Made by a program: the position numbers and the translations under genes. A stretch of DNA of 64,000 bases from NCBI RefSeq assembly GCF_011759365.1, contig NZ_JAARLZ010000016.1, forward strand, positions 1 through 64,000, in the 5' to 3' direction. Below the pieces are notes generated by a model. That model had not been told where the DNA came from. It ran no database searches and was given only the letters and a program-made list of their open reading frames with translations. Positions 17,000 to 26,669 of this stretch are shown here, piece by piece. Position 1 is the stretch's first letter. Every line of letters starts with the position of its first letter. Source of the DNA: Luteibacter anthropi (GTDB taxonomy: Bacteria; Pseudomonadota; Gammaproteobacteria; Xanthomonadales; Rhodanobacteraceae).

Positions 17000-17943
17000 G
17001 GCGCGTCGTCGGAGACCACCCGCGCCCTGCCCCGCTGCTTGGCGGTGTAGAGGCGGCGGTCGGCCACGCCGATGAATGGGTTCACCTCGTCGTGTTCCTT
17101 CGGCACCAGGGTGTGTACGCCGGCACTCAGGGTAAGACGGGCGCCCGGACCGATGCCCGTATGCGGGATGAGGGCACGGTCTACCAGGTCGAGGCAGCGC
17201 CAGGCCTGCGCCATGGCCGTGGGCTCATCGGTGTCGGGCAGCAACAGCACGAATTCCTCACCGCCGAAGCGGCAGAGCACGTCACGCGGCCCGCGCAGGA
17301 TGCCGCTGAGGGCCTTCGCCACCCGCTTCAGGCATTCGTCGCCTTCAAGGTGACCGTAGTGGTCGTTGTACTGCTTGAAGTAATCGATATCGAGCACCAC
17401 CACCGATACCGGCTGCCGAAGGCGCTTTGCCTCGCGCCATTCGATGTCCATCATGCCGTCGAAGCGGCGACGGTTGGCGACGCCCGTCAGGCCGTCCTTG
17501 TAGGACAGCTCTTCCAGCTCGCGCTGCATGTCGAGCAGTTTTTCTTCCGTACGCTTGCGCTCGCTGATGTCGAACATGAAGCCGATCAGGGAGTTTGGCG
17601 TGCCATCCGGGTTGCGCACCACGTGGACCACGTCGCGGATCCACACGAAGGTGCCGTCCTTGCGCAGCGCTCGATAGTCGGCCTCGTGATCGATGCCCGC
17701 CTGCGACTGCGCCACGCAGAAGTTGAACACCCATTCGCGGTCTTCCGGGTGCATGCGGTCGGCCCAGTCCTGCACCGTCGCCCACGACTGCGGCGACCAG
17801 CCCAGTAGTTCCTCGATCTGCGGGCCGATGTAGTCGAACCGCAGGGTGGCCCAGTCGATCTTCCAGGGAATGGCCCGGGTGGATTCCAGCAGGGTCTTGT
17901 AGACCCCCGGTTCCTCGGTGAGGATCACGTCTTCAATGCTCAT
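16993..17943 (-). CDS. PAS-GGDEF diguanylate cyclase
   Basis: This 316-aa cytosolic protein has an N-terminal PAS/PAC sensor (about 20-135, RFDYIGPQIEELLGWSPQSW and ADYRALRKDGTFVWIRDV). A short linker leads to a GGDEF domain (about 150-310) starting SYKDGLTGVANRRRFD. The active-site motif is GGEEF (about 226-230), an accepted active variant, so c-di-GMP synthesis is likely. No RxxD inhibitory site is evident five residues before it (GPRDVLCRFGGEEF contains RDVL instead). Its start overlaps the upstream DRE-TIM gene's stop by 4 nt (ATGA), implying coupled translation. PAS domains of this type can bind haem, flavin or small ligands; the signal is unknown. Confidence 0.92.
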   Translation of the reverse strand: MSIEDVILTEEPGVYKTLLESTRAIPWKIDWATLRFDYIGPQIEELLGWSPQSWATVQDWADRMHPEDREWVFNFCVAQSQAGIDHEADYRALRKDGTFVWIRDVVHVVRNPDGTPNSLIGFMFDISERKRTEEKLLDMQRELEELSYKDGLTGVANRRRFDGMMDIEWREAKRLRQPVSVVVLDIDYFKQYNDHYGHLEGDECLKRVAKALSGILRGPRDVLCRFGGEEFVLLLPDTDEPTAMAQAWRCLDLVDRALIPHTGIGPGARLTLSAGVHTLVPKEHDEVNPFIGVADRRLYTAKQRGRARVVSDDAPQ

Positions 17944-19268
17944 GGGGATCGGTACGCTTGGGAGTTGGCCCGCTTAAGACGGTCGAGTGCGCGCTGATGC
18001 AACTGGATGAGATGACCAGGATCATCGTAGTCGATCCGCCAGCCGCAGCGTAGTTCCCGGCGCATCAGGCGGATCATGGCCTTGATGACAACATCACTGT
18101 ACGCCTCCGGCTTATCTCCCGTCACTTCGGCGAGACGACCACGTACGCACTCGTCGTCGCTCAGCACCGGGCAAATGCGATAGCGGTAGCGCCCGCCGAT
18201 CAACTCCGGGGGCAGATCCATGAAGCGCTCGCCCTTCTGGCGGAAGACACTGTGCGGCAGGCGATAGGCGTTATGCCCGAAGATCGGAAGATCGTCGGGC
18301 ATGGGCACCTCGTCATCCAGCACCTGCAACTCGGTAACGAGCGGCGTCAACTGGTCGAGCCGGTAGTCCGCCTGGACGGATGGGTTGCCCACGCGCGTGA
18401 GGTTGGCCAGCAGTTCGCCCAGTGACGCATGGCCTATCACTGCCGCCTTCTTGGGCAGGCCACCCCACACGCCGTCCGCGCCCTGAAGCAGGGCTTCGAT
18501 CACGGAGGCATTCTCGAAACCTGCACCGGCATGGATGTGCACCAGGATCTTGAAGGGAGCCGGCAGGATCTCGCGCGCCGCCGCGACATAGGCGCCCACC
18601 TGGAACGGAAGATACGTACCGCGGTCGTCCTCCATCGTGATCCCCTCGATCGGCAGTGAGCCGATGAGTTCGAGCACGTCGAAGGTGTCGTCAGGGACTT
18701 CCGAAAAGGCGTCGCAACCGTCGACGATATTGATGAAGATGCGAGGCTTGCCACCGTCCTCGCCCTTCACGTTGTCGAGCAGCCATTGGACGCTGGCCGG
18801 GATGCTCCGCTTGAGCGTGTCGAGGTCGTACAGGCCGTCCATGCCGAAGGGGCTGAGATAGATTTCGTGGACGGTGTTGGGGACGCGGTAGTCGCGCAGC
18901 TTGATCTGCGAGGGATCGGGCGTGAAGCGCCCCTTGTCGTCGACGCGGCCCAGGGCGGTGAAGGCATAGCAGCCGTGCAGGTCGGCATGCGTATCGCGCA
19001 GGAAACGCATGAAGTCGTCGTCGACTTCCAGTTCCCCGGGTGCGCTGTAGTCGAGCGTGCCAAGCGAGATATGACGGAAGCCGAACTCCCTCAGCCTGGG
19101 CAGCAGTTCCACTTTTTCTTCCAGCGTCTGGCCCACCCGGGAGCCCACCGGGTTCTCGCGCAGCGAAAGATCGATCAGGAAGGGCTGGATGGAGGCCAGC
19201 CTCGCGAGCTTTGTCTGTGCCTCGGCGAGCACGGCGCGGGCACGATCCCGTGCAACGGATGACGACAT
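17940..19268 (-). CDS. DRE-TIM metallolyase (HMG-CoA lyase/isopropylmalate synthase-like)
   Basis: This 442-aa protein has features of the pyruvate-carboxyltransferase/HMGL barrel. IDLSLREN near residue 33 is the DxxLRE-type metal and base motif (DRE). The C-terminal HxH metal motif is ILVHIHAGAGFEN, followed by EALLQGADGVWGGLPKKAAVIGHASLGELLANL. The reaction could be aldol cleavage or condensation of a 2-oxo acid or acyl-CoA; the substrate is not predictable, and no leucine or leuABCD context is present. The C-terminal about 100 residues are not shared with small HMG-CoA lyases. It heads a two-gene unit in which the stop overlaps the start of a diguanylate cyclase (ATGA), an unusual pairing of a carbon-metabolism enzyme with second-messenger synthesis. 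Confidence 0.75.
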   Translation of the reverse strand: MSSSVARDRARAVLAEAQTKLARLASIQPFLIDLSLRENPVGSRVGQTLEEKVELLPRLREFGFRHISLGTLDYSAPGELEVDDDFMRFLRDTHADLHGCYAFTALGRVDDKGRFTPDPSQIKLRDYRVPNTVHEIYLSPFGMDGLYDLDTLKRSIPASVQWLLDNVKGEDGGKPRIFINIVDGCDAFSEVPDDTFDVLELIGSLPIEGITMEDDRGTYLPFQVGAYVAAAREILPAPFKILVHIHAGAGFENASVIEALLQGADGVWGGLPKKAAVIGHASLGELLANLTRVGNPSVQADYRLDQLTPLVTELQVLDDEVPMPDDLPIFGHNAYRLPHSVFRQKGERFMDLPPELIGGRYRYRICPVLSDDECVRGRLAEVTGDKPEAYSDVVIKAMIRLMRRELRCGWRIDYDDPGHLIQLHQRALDRLKRANSQAYRSP

Positions 19269-19420
19269 GCGATTCCCCCCGGAAGCGGCGTTGTAGCCGT
19301 GTCTGTATCGCAGGGATATCGGCAGGCTGGCAAGGCCCTTGAGCCCTGTCCGTGGCGGGGTGAACCCAAGGGCGTGGCAGGTGTTTCATCCATGAAACAC
19401 GATCGATTACCGGGAAAGAC

Positions 19421-20269
19421 TTACCACTGGTTGTCGTCGAACGAATCGCTGCCGCCGGACGAGCTGTCGTCCCAGGAATTGTCGTTGTTGCCGAAGTCCA
19501 CCGGATCGTTGCGGAGATCGTCGTAAGCCTGCCCTGAAGGGTCCGGCGTCACGTTGCCGGAAGAACCTACCTCCCGGATGACTTCCCCGTCCCGATGCGA
19601 ACGGAGAGCCTCGTCGAGAAGCACGCCTGCGGCGAGGCCACCCAGGCCTGCGGCGACGGCGCCACCCACGCCGGACGACGGCGGCGGGGCATAAGGCGGG
19701 GCGTAACCGTTATAGCCGTTGGGGTTGTAGCCACCGCCCGGAGGTACGCCATTGAACGGCGAGGCTTGGTTGCCATTGCCAAAGGGGCTGGCGGCCGGAC
19801 GCTGGCGACGCGACCACAGCACGGCGATGAGCACGATCACGCCGACGATCACCAGCAGGCCGGTCAGCAGTGACACGCCACCGTGCTCCCGGGCCGGACG
19901 GGCGCCTTCGGACATGACCTGGGCGCTGCCTAATCGCGAGCCTGAAGACGGCGCCAGCGCCGTGTTCAGCTCTTTCTGGAATTGCTGGAATTTCGCCGGG
20001 TCCGTGAAATGGGTAGCCGGATCGAGCGTGGCCGCCTGCGTGGCCTCGGCGCGCGCTTCACCGATGTTGCCCTCGTGGGCCAGCACCTGGGCCAGCACGT
20101 AGTGCGCCTTGGCACTCTGCGGGTGATCCTTGATCGCCTCGCGCAGCAGGGCCTCGGCCCCCGGATAATCGCCCCGGACGATGAGCGCCTGAACGTCGTG
20201 CGGTGAATCGGCGGCACTCGCCAGCCCCGTCAGGGCCAGCAGGACAAAGGCAAGAATCAGCTTCTTCAT
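19421..20269 (-). CDS. Membrane-anchored TPR-type protein with low-complexity tail
   Basis: This 282-aa protein has a signal peptide (MKKLILAFVLLALTGLASAA). A short TPR-like helical region follows (about 25-90, GDYPGAEALLREAIKDHPQSAKAHYVLAQVLAHEGN). One membrane segment sits at about 128-150 (LLTGLLVIVGVIVLIAVLWS) and is followed by RRQR. A Pro/Gly/Asn/Tyr-rich stretch leads to a Gly/Ala-rich hydrophobic segment (VGGAVAAGLGGLAAGVLLDEAL). The acidic Ser/Asp/Asn tail ends in DDNQW. The C-terminal arrangement resembles DUF533/glycine-zipper-like tails, but I cannot name a family. The start at 20269 gives the signal peptide; the longer frame upstream runs into REP sequence. Function is unknown, perhaps envelope-related. 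Confidence 0.75.
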   Translation of the reverse strand: MKKLILAFVLLALTGLASAADSPHDVQALIVRGDYPGAEALLREAIKDHPQSAKAHYVLAQVLAHEGNIGEARAEATQAATLDPATHFTDPAKFQQFQKELNTALAPSSGSRLGSAQVMSEGARPAREHGGVSLLTGLLVIVGVIVLIAVLWSRRQRPAASPFGNGNQASPFNGVPPGGGYNPNGYNGYAPPYAPPPSSGVGGAVAAGLGGLAAGVLLDEALRSHRDGEVIREVGSSGNVTPDPSGQAYDDLRNDPVDFGNNDNSWDDSSSGGSDSFDDNQW

Positions 20270-20347
20270 GGCACGCTTCGGCGGGGTGATTCCCGTTTGA
20301 GTGGCGCCGACCACGAAAGTTCTCAAGGCCCAGCACGACCGGCTCAT

Positions 20348-20769
20348 GTAGGAGCGCGCCTGCGCGCGACCGGAAAGGCGAAGCGCCCCCATCCCGCCAT
20401 GCCGTGGAAAACCCAAGCCGTATGTATTGCGATGTCGCGAAAACCGGTCGCGCGCAAGGCGCGCTCCTACAGGGGTATTCGGCTGATCCGAACGCAACCC
20501 AGCCCTTGTAGGAGCGCGCCCGCGCGCGACCGTTCAAAGCCGTGAGCCTCCCGCTAACGAATCTGTCGCGCGCAAGGCGCGCTCCTACAGGGGCATTCGG
20601 CTGATCCGAACGCAACCCAGCCCTTGTAGGAGCGCGCCTGCGCGCGACCGTTCAAAGCCGTGAGCCTCCCGCTAACGAATCTGTCGCGCGCAAGGCGCGC
20701 TCCTACAGAGGTATTCGGCTGATCTGGACGCAGCGCTCCCTTGTAGGAGCGAGCCTGCGCGGGACCGGG
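20348..20769. repeat. REP array including a 118-bp tandem duplication
   Basis: Seven REP units alternate in orientation: 20348-20373, 20444-20470, 20508-20532, 20564-20589, 20626-20650, 20682-20707 and 20743-20768. From about 20475 the sequence repeats with a 118-bp period. The unit is ATTCGGCTGATCCG, then a REP, then a spacer, then an inverted REP; there are two full copies and a partial third that diverges. The two full copies differ at only a few bases, so the duplication is recent. No gene lies in this 558-bp gap. Confidence 0.9.
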
Positions 20770-20784
20770 ACGGGCGATACCTCA

Positions 20785-20821
20785 AAAGCAAAAGGCGCCC
20801 CAACGGGACGCCTTTTGCTTT
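20785..20821 (-). terminator. Terminator of tRNA-Pro transcript
   Basis: Arms AAAGCAAAAGGCG (20785-20797) and CGCCTTTTGCTTT (20809-20821) pair perfectly. Read on the minus strand, a T-rich tail follows the stem, starting 7 nt after the tRNA 3' end. Confidence 0.8.
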
Positions 20822-20827
20822 GAATAA

Positions 20828-20904
20828 TGGTCGGGGTGGCGAGATTCGAACTCGCGACCACTACACCCCCAGCGTAGTGCGCTACCAGGCTGCGCTACAC
20901 CCCG
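20828..20904 (-). tRNA. tRNA-Pro (anticodon GGG)
   Basis: The minus strand folds as a 77-nt tRNA with encoded CCA. The acceptor is CGGGGTG/CACCCCG with discriminator A. The D-arm is GCGCAGCCTGGTAGCGC, the anticodon loop CTGGGGG (anticodon GGG) and the T-arm contains GTTCGAATC. It reads proline CCC/CCU. It lies just downstream of the merR gene of the translation operon on the same strand. Confidence 0.95.
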
Positions 20905-20950
20905 ACGAGCTAACGATTGTAGCAGCTTCGACGCCGCCTGCGGAAGCAGG

Positions 20951-21307
20951 TCAGCGACGAAGCAGAGTGAGAACTTCTTCCAGCTCCAGACGCACCTGAC
21001 GCACGATCTGGTGCGACATGGTGGCCTCCACGCGGGCCTGGGGGCCCTCGAGGCGGGCGCGGGCGCCCGTGATGGTGAAGCCCTCGTCATACAGCAACGA
21101 GCGGATCTGGCGGATCATGAGCACGTCATGGCGCTGGTAATAGCGGCGGTTGCCGCGGCGCTTGACGGGCTTCAACGCGGGAAACTCCTGCTCCCAGTAA
21201 CGAAGCACGTGCGGCTTGACGCCGCAAAGCTCGCTCACCTCACCAATGGTGAAGTAGCGCTTCGCCGGTATGGCCGGAAGCTCGGTGTTATTCCCTGGAT
21301 CCAGCAT
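20951..21307 (-). CDS. MerR-family transcriptional regulator
   Basis: This 118-aa protein has the MerR winged-helix at its N-terminus (residues 17-85, [51 protein letters not shown], with a conserved R-Y-W-E and RRYY wing). A short coiled-coil-like C-terminus follows, without the cysteines of metal sensors. A MerR-like gene just after ihfA is a conserved gammaproteobacterial arrangement, but its target is not established. The ATG lies inside the 3' end of ihfA (20-bp overlap), so it is translated from the same operon mRNA. tRNA-Pro follows. Confidence 0.9.
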   Translation of the reverse strand: MLDPGNNTELPAIPAKRYFTIGEVSELCGVKPHVLRYWEQEFPALKPVKRRGNRRYYQRHDVLMIRQIRSLLYDEGFTITGARARLEGPQARVEATMSHQIVRQVRLELEEVLTLLRR

Positions 21308-21587
21308 AGCCCTCGACTCTTACCTTGAGTTTCTGGCCGGGACGGAAGGTGACCACCCGCCGGGCCGAAATGGGTATTTCCTCGCCGGTCTTCGGATTGC
21401 GACCGGGCCGCTGATTCTTCTGGCGCAGGTCGAAGTTGCCGAAGCCCGACAGCTTTACCTGCTCGCCCTTCTCGAGCGCCTCACGCACGACCTCGAAATA
21501 CGCGTCCACGAATTCCTTGGCCTCGCGCTTGTTGAGGCCCACGTCGAGGAAAAGCCGCTCGGCCATTTCCGCCTTGGTCAGCGCCAT
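21288..21587 (-). CDS. ihfA: Integration host factor subunit alpha
   Basis: This 99-aa DNA-bending protein of the HU/IHF family forms a heterodimer with IhfB. It begins [32 protein letters not shown]. It shows the beta-arm motif [41 protein letters not shown] with the intercalating proline in RPGRNP. Length equals E. coli IhfA (99 aa). The ATG is one base after the pheT stop (TGAGATG), typical of the pheST-ihfA operon; its end overlaps merR. Confidence 0.97.
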   Translation of the reverse strand: MALTKAEMAERLFLDVGLNKREAKEFVDAYFEVVREALEKGEQVKLSGFGNFDLRQKNQRPGRNPKTGEEIPISARRVVTFRPGQKLKVRVEGYAGSRE

Positions 21588-21588
21588 C

Positions 21589-23970
21589 TCATCCTCGCAT
21601 TCTTGCCTTGCATGTCTTCTCCAATACCCCCACCGCTTCTGCCACGCGAGCGTCGGCATCGTCGTCGGTAAGGGTGCGTGAAGCGTCCTGTAAAATCAAG
21701 CCCATAGCGAGACTCTTTCGCCCCTCGTCGATCCCCTTGCCCGCATAGCGGTCGAACAGGCGGATCTCCTTGAGGACGTCGCCGAGCACGCCACGGACGG
21801 CGCCCTCGACGCTGGCCCAGGTCACCTCTTCCGGCAGTTCCATGGCGATATCGCGGCGAACGGCCGGGAAACGGGTCACCCGCGACGCCCGCGGCAGGCG
21901 ACGGGCCAGGATCGGCTCCAGTGCCACTTCCAGCACGTGGACGTCGGTGCCCAGGTCGAGTGCCTTCGCCAGCGCGGGATGCAACGCGCCGATGAAGCCG
22001 GCCGGGTGGCCATCACGCAACACGCGGGCACCACGGCCCGGATGCAGCCACGACGGCAGATCATTCGTATCGGTCGACCAGCGCTCCGGCTCACCGGTGC
22101 GTGCGATCAGTGCATCCAGGTCGCCCTTGAGGTCGAAGAAGTCCACGGTGCGCGTGGCTTCGCCCCACTGCTCTGCCCGGGCCGCACCCGAAGCGACCAC
22201 GGCTACGCGGCCGATCTCGTCCGGCGCGCCGCCTGTGGCATGGAAACTGCGCGCCACTTCAAACAGGCGCACGCGCTCCTGCTGGCGGGCACGGTTGTAG
22301 CGCAGGGCCTCGATCAGGCCCGGCAGCAGCGAGGTGCGCATCACGGCCAGATCGGCCGACAGCGGATTGGCCAGCGGTACCCAGGCATGGTCCACGCCCC
22401 AGGTCTTCAGCAGTTCGGCGCTGACGAAGGAGAGAGTGACCGCCTCGTAATAGCCGCGGGCGGCGAGCTGATCGCGCAGCTGCATCTCGGAAAGACGGGT
22501 CTCGGCCTCCGGCATGAGGGCGATCTTGCCTGCCGGGGTGGTCGTGGGAATCCGCTCATAGCCATGGATGCGGGCGACCTCTTCGATGAGGTCTTCCTCG
22601 CGCTCGATGTCGAAACGGCTGCTGGGCGGGGTGACCTGCCAGCCATCGGCCACCTCCACCACACCCATGCCGAGCGCGGTGAAGATGCGGGTGACTTCGG
22701 CGGCGGCCACATCGATGCCCAGCACGCGACGCAGGCGCGCGTGACGCAGCAGCACCGGCGCGTGGTCGCGCAGGTCTTCCGGACGCTCGGCTGAGCTGAT
22801 CGGACCGGCCTTGCCGCCGGCAATCGCCAGCAGCAGTTCGGTGGCTCGCTCCAGCGCACGCCTCGGCAGCGCGGGATCGACGCCACGCTCGAAACGATGC
22901 GAGGCATCGGTGTGCAGGCCGAGCTTGCGGGCGCGGCCCATGATGGCGGACGGCGCGAAGTGCGCGGCCTCCAGGAAGATGTTGCGGGTGTCGTCGGTGA
23001 CGCGCGAATCGAAACCGCCCATCACGCCGGCCACGGCCAGCGCCTTCGCATCGTCGGCAATGACCACGAAGGACGGATCGAGCTTCGCCTCGCTGCCGTC
23101 GAGCAGCTTCAGGGTTTCACCCTCGGCCGCATGACGGGCAACGACGGTGCCGGAGAGCGTGTCGTTGTCGAAGGCGTGCAGCGGGTGGCCCAGTTCAAAC
23201 ATTACGTACTGGGTGACGTCGACGATGGCACTGATCGGGCGGATGCCCGAGCGACGCAGGCGCTCGGCCAGCCACAGCGGCGACTTCGTGCTGGCGTCGA
23301 TGCCCTCGATGACGCGACCGAGATAGCGCGGCGCGTCGGCGCCAGCGTCCAGCTTCACCGCACGGGTGGCGGCGGAGGTCACGGGCGCGTCGCCCACGCC
23401 GATCGACTTCACATGGCTGCCGAACAGCGCGGCCACGTCGTGGGCCAGGCCGTTGAGGCCGAGCACGTCGGGGCGGTTCGGCGTGATCTTCAGCTCGATG
23501 CTGGCATCGGGCAGGCCGAGGTAGGCGGCCAGTGGCGTGCCGACCGGTGCATCGGCCGGCAGTTCGAGCAGGCCGGAGGCATCGGCGTCGATGTCCAGCT
23601 CCTTGGCCGAGCACAGCATGCCGAACGATTCGACGCCGCGCAGCTTGGCGGCCTTGATCTGAATGCCACCCGGCAGGCTGGCACCCACGGTGGCGAGCGG
23701 CACGCGGATGCCTACGCGCGCATTGGGCGCACCGCAGACGATCTGCAAGGGTTCGCCCTGCCCTGCATCGACCTTGCAGACCTGAAGACGGTCGGCTTCG
23801 GGATGCTTGGTGGCCTCGATGATCTCGGCGACGACCACGCCGTCGAGACCTTCGCCCAGCGTGGTGACCTCTTCGACTTCGAGGCCGGCCATGGTCAGCG
23901 CGTGCACCAGCGCGGCGCGGTCCGCGTCGACGGTCACCAGTTCACGCAACCAGTTTTCGGAGAATTTCAT
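21589..23970 (-). CDS. pheT: Phenylalanyl-tRNA synthetase beta subunit
   Basis: This 793-aa subunit of the alpha2-beta2 synthetase charges tRNA-Phe. Domains in order are an N-terminal EMAP/tRNA-bind OB fold (about 40-150, [26 protein letters not shown]), the B3/B4 editing domain (about 210-390), B5 (about 400-470), the catalytic-like core with FEVARSFH and the C-terminal anticodon-binding B8 domain ([18 protein letters not shown], about 700-793). The start aligns with the family N-terminus [12 protein letters not shown]. pheS lies 31 nt upstream and ihfA one base downstream. Confidence 0.97.
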   Translation of the reverse strand: MKFSENWLRELVTVDADRAALVHALTMAGLEVEEVTTLGEGLDGVVVAEIIEATKHPEADRLQVCKVDAGQGEPLQIVCGAPNARVGIRVPLATVGASLPGGIQIKAAKLRGVESFGMLCSAKELDIDADASGLLELPADAPVGTPLAAYLGLPDASIELKITPNRPDVLGLNGLAHDVAALFGSHVKSIGVGDAPVTSAATRAVKLDAGADAPRYLGRVIEGIDASTKSPLWLAERLRRSGIRPISAIVDVTQYVMFELGHPLHAFDNDTLSGTVVARHAAEGETLKLLDGSEAKLDPSFVVIADDAKALAVAGVMGGFDSRVTDDTRNIFLEAAHFAPSAIMGRARKLGLHTDASHRFERGVDPALPRRALERATELLLAIAGGKAGPISSAERPEDLRDHAPVLLRHARLRRVLGIDVAAAEVTRIFTALGMGVVEVADGWQVTPPSSRFDIEREEDLIEEVARIHGYERIPTTTPAGKIALMPEAETRLSEMQLRDQLAARGYYEAVTLSFVSAELLKTWGVDHAWVPLANPLSADLAVMRTSLLPGLIEALRYNRARQQERVRLFEVARSFHATGGAPDEIGRVAVVASGAARAEQWGEATRTVDFFDLKGDLDALIARTGEPERWSTDTNDLPSWLHPGRGARVLRDGHPAGFIGALHPALAKALDLGTDVHVLEVALEPILARRLPRASRVTRFPAVRRDIAMELPEEVTWASVEGAVRGVLGDVLKEIRLFDRYAGKGIDEGRKSLAMGLILQDASRTLTDDDADARVAEAVGVLEKTCKARMRG

Positions 23971-24001
23971 GGGAGCGACTCGTTCAAACGGGGGTGGCGG
24001 A

Positions 24002-25066
<1,065 letters not shown>

Positions 25067-25105
25067 TCATCGCGCGATAAAAGTTACCGCACGTGGTAAA
25101 GCGGA

Positions 25106-25465
25106 TTACGCAGCCAGACTGGCCTTGGCCTTCTCTGCGATCGCGCCAAACGCCTTGATGTCGTGCACGGCGAGGTCCGCGAGAACCTTGCGGTCGACCG
25201 AGATGTTGGCCTTGGCCAGACCGTTGATGAGACGGCTGTACGACAGGCCGAACTGGCGAGCGGCAGCATTGATACGGACGATCCACAGCGCGCGGAACTG
25301 GCGCTTGCGCTGCTTGCGGCCGATGTAGGCGTACTGACCGGCCTTGATGACGGCCTGGTTAGCTACGCGGAAAACCTTGCGACGGGCGTTGTAGTAGCCC
25401 TTGGCACGGCCGATGATTTTCTTGTGACGACGACGAGCGGTAACACCACGCTTAACACGAGCCAT
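25106..25465 (-). CDS. rplT: 50S ribosomal protein L20
   Basis: This 119-aa protein binds 23S rRNA early in 50S assembly. The sequence [39 protein letters not shown] and the central [25 protein letters not shown] are typical of L20. Length matches E. coli (118 aa). It follows rpmI by 15 nt. In E. coli, L20 represses rpmI-rplT translation; no such leader structure was resolved here. Confidence 0.98.
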   Translation of the reverse strand: MARVKRGVTARRRHKKIIGRAKGYYNARRKVFRVANQAVIKAGQYAYIGRKQRKRQFRALWIVRINAAARQFGLSYSRLINGLAKANISVDRKVLADLAVHDIKAFGAIAEKAKASLAA

Positions 25466-25480
25466 TTTTCTTAGCCTCCC

Positions 25481-25678
25481 TTAGAGATACGGCAACATGC
25501 GAGCTACACCCTTGGTGTCGCACGCCTTGACGTGGTTGGGAGCGCGCAGGCCGCGCTTACGCTTGGTGGACTTCTTGGTCAGGATGTGCGACTTGAACGC
25601 ATGGCCTGCCTTGAACTTGCCCGACGCGGTCTTGCGAAAACGCTTCGCGGCCGCCCGGTTGGTCTTGATCTTGGGCAT
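25481..25678 (-). CDS. rpmI: 50S ribosomal protein L35
   Basis: This 65-aa basic protein begins [23 protein letters not shown] and contains [15 protein letters not shown], the L35 signature. The ATG at 25678 gives the standard length; upstream in-frame sequence is not homologous. It is separated from infC by 418 bp, an unusually long gap for this operon. Confidence 0.97.
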   Translation of the reverse strand: MPKIKTNRAAAKRFRKTASGKFKAGHAFKSHILTKKSTKRKRGLRAPNHVKACDTKGVARMLPYL

Positions 25679-25900
25679 GGGAATGCTCCGTATTTCGGTT
25701 GCTGACTGATCCGGCGGCGGGCCCTGGGGCCTGCGCTTTCCATCCTGCCGGGTACGGTGATCGGCCCATCCATTCGGACCGAGCCGGCGAGGATACACGA
25801 AATTCGTGGGTTTATCACGCCTTGTGATGCGTGACATCACAACCTGTGATTTTCGTATCACGGTGCGTGATATTACCCTCATGGCTCGTTAGCCCAGGCT

Positions 25901-26036
25901 CGTCGTTCCTGTGAAAACAGGAACCCAGCGCCCCGGTTTGCCAGCATGGCCAAGGCGTTGCATCGGCTTTATGTAGGGGGAGCCCTCGCGACAACCCATT
26001 GCATCGCACTGGGTTCCTGCGTGCGCAGGAACGACG
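25901..26036. repeat. Inverted pair of a second palindromic repeat (GTCGTTCCTG...CAGGAACCCAG)
   Basis: Two imperfect palindromes in opposite orientation lie at 25901-25928 and 26009-26036. Each has GTTCCTG and CAGGAAC arms with outer ends CGTCG and CCCAG exchanged. They form a doublet like the REP pairs but with an unrelated core. Confidence 0.75.
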
Positions 26037-26065
26037 GGTAGTCGCGCTGTCTCAGCCAGATATGA

Positions 26066-26089
26066 GAACGGCGCCCTGAGGCGCCGTTC
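26066..26089 (-). terminator. Hairpin after infC
   Basis: A perfect 10-bp stem GAACGGCGCC (26066-26075) pairs with 26080-26089 around a 4-nt loop, 7 nt beyond the infC stop. No T-run follows, so termination may be partial, leaving some readthrough to rpmI. Confidence 0.5.
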
Positions 26090-26096
26090 CGAGTGA

Positions 26097-26624
26097 TCAG
26101 ATCTTCTTTTTCGGACCGATCATCATGACCATCTGGCGGCCTTCGAGGCGGGGGAAGGACTCCACCACACCGTCTTCGCCGATGTCGGTCTGAACCCGGC
26201 GAGCCAGGTTCTGGCCGAGGTCCTGATGGGACATTTCACGGCCGCGGAAGCGGATGGTGACCTTGACCTTGTCGCCTTCCTCAAGGAACTCGCGCATCTT
26301 GCGAAGCTTGATCTGGTAGTCGCCCTCGTCCGTGACCGGACGGAACTTCACTTCCTTGATTTCGACCTGCTTCTGCTTCTTCTTGGCGGCCTGGGCTTTC
26401 TTCTGGGCTTCGAACTTGAACTTGCCGAAATCCATGATCTTGCAGACCGGCGGATCGCCGTTCGGCTGGATTTCGACGAGGTCGAGACCGTCCTCTTCGG
26501 CGCGGCGGATAGCGTCACGGGTGTCCATGATGCCCAGCTGCTCACCCTCGGGACCAAGCACGCGCACTTTCGGCACGCGGATCTCGTTGTTCTTGCGATT
26601 GCCCTTGTTTTCGGTCGTAGCGAT
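26097..26624 (-). CDS. infC: Translation initiation factor IF-3, ATC start
   Basis: IF-3 binds the 30S subunit and enforces start-codon selection. The protein (175 aa from ATC) reads [23 protein letters not shown], then [25 protein letters not shown] (N-domain/linker) and [44 protein letters not shown] (C-domain). No ATG exists before the conserved N-terminus. The first GTG (26576) would remove 16 conserved-type residues and has no ribosome site. An ATC at 26622-26624 has GGAGG exactly 8 nt upstream. Rare starts (ATT, ATA, ATC) are characteristic of infC and allow IF-3 autoregulation. thrS ends 45 nt upstream. Confidence 0.93.
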   Translation of the reverse strand: MATTENKGNRKNNEIRVPKVRVLGPEGEQLGIMDTRDAIRRAEEDGLDLVEIQPNGDPPVCKIMDFGKFKFEAQKKAQAAKKKQKQVEIKEVKFRPVTDEGDYQIKLRKMREFLEEGDKVKVTIRFRGREMSHQDLGQNLARRVQTDIGEDGVVESFPRLEGRQMVMMIGPKKKI

Positions 26625-26669
26625 ACCGCTATCCTCCAGAAGATTGAACCCTAACGGCGAGCCCGCAGC

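Larger units (their letters stand above)
25679..26096. promoter_or_regulatory. 418-bp infC-rpmI gap with phased GTGAT/ATCAC half-sites
   Basis: Six alternating half-sites, ATCAC or GTGAT, lie at 25814-25818, 25824-25828, 25836-25840, 25846-25850, 25857-25861 and 25867-25871. Their centres are 10, 12, 10, 11 and 10 bp apart, close to one helical turn. They end about 135 bp before the rpmI start and could form an operator/promoter for rpmI-rplT. The gap also has a second repeat family (25901-26036) and a hairpin after infC. No gene is supported. Confidence 0.5.

Noticed and set aside
20470-20769. Regular repeats considered as a CRISPR array
   Set aside because: Repeat period is 118 bp with identical 'spacers' and palindromic REP cores; no cas genes are present.
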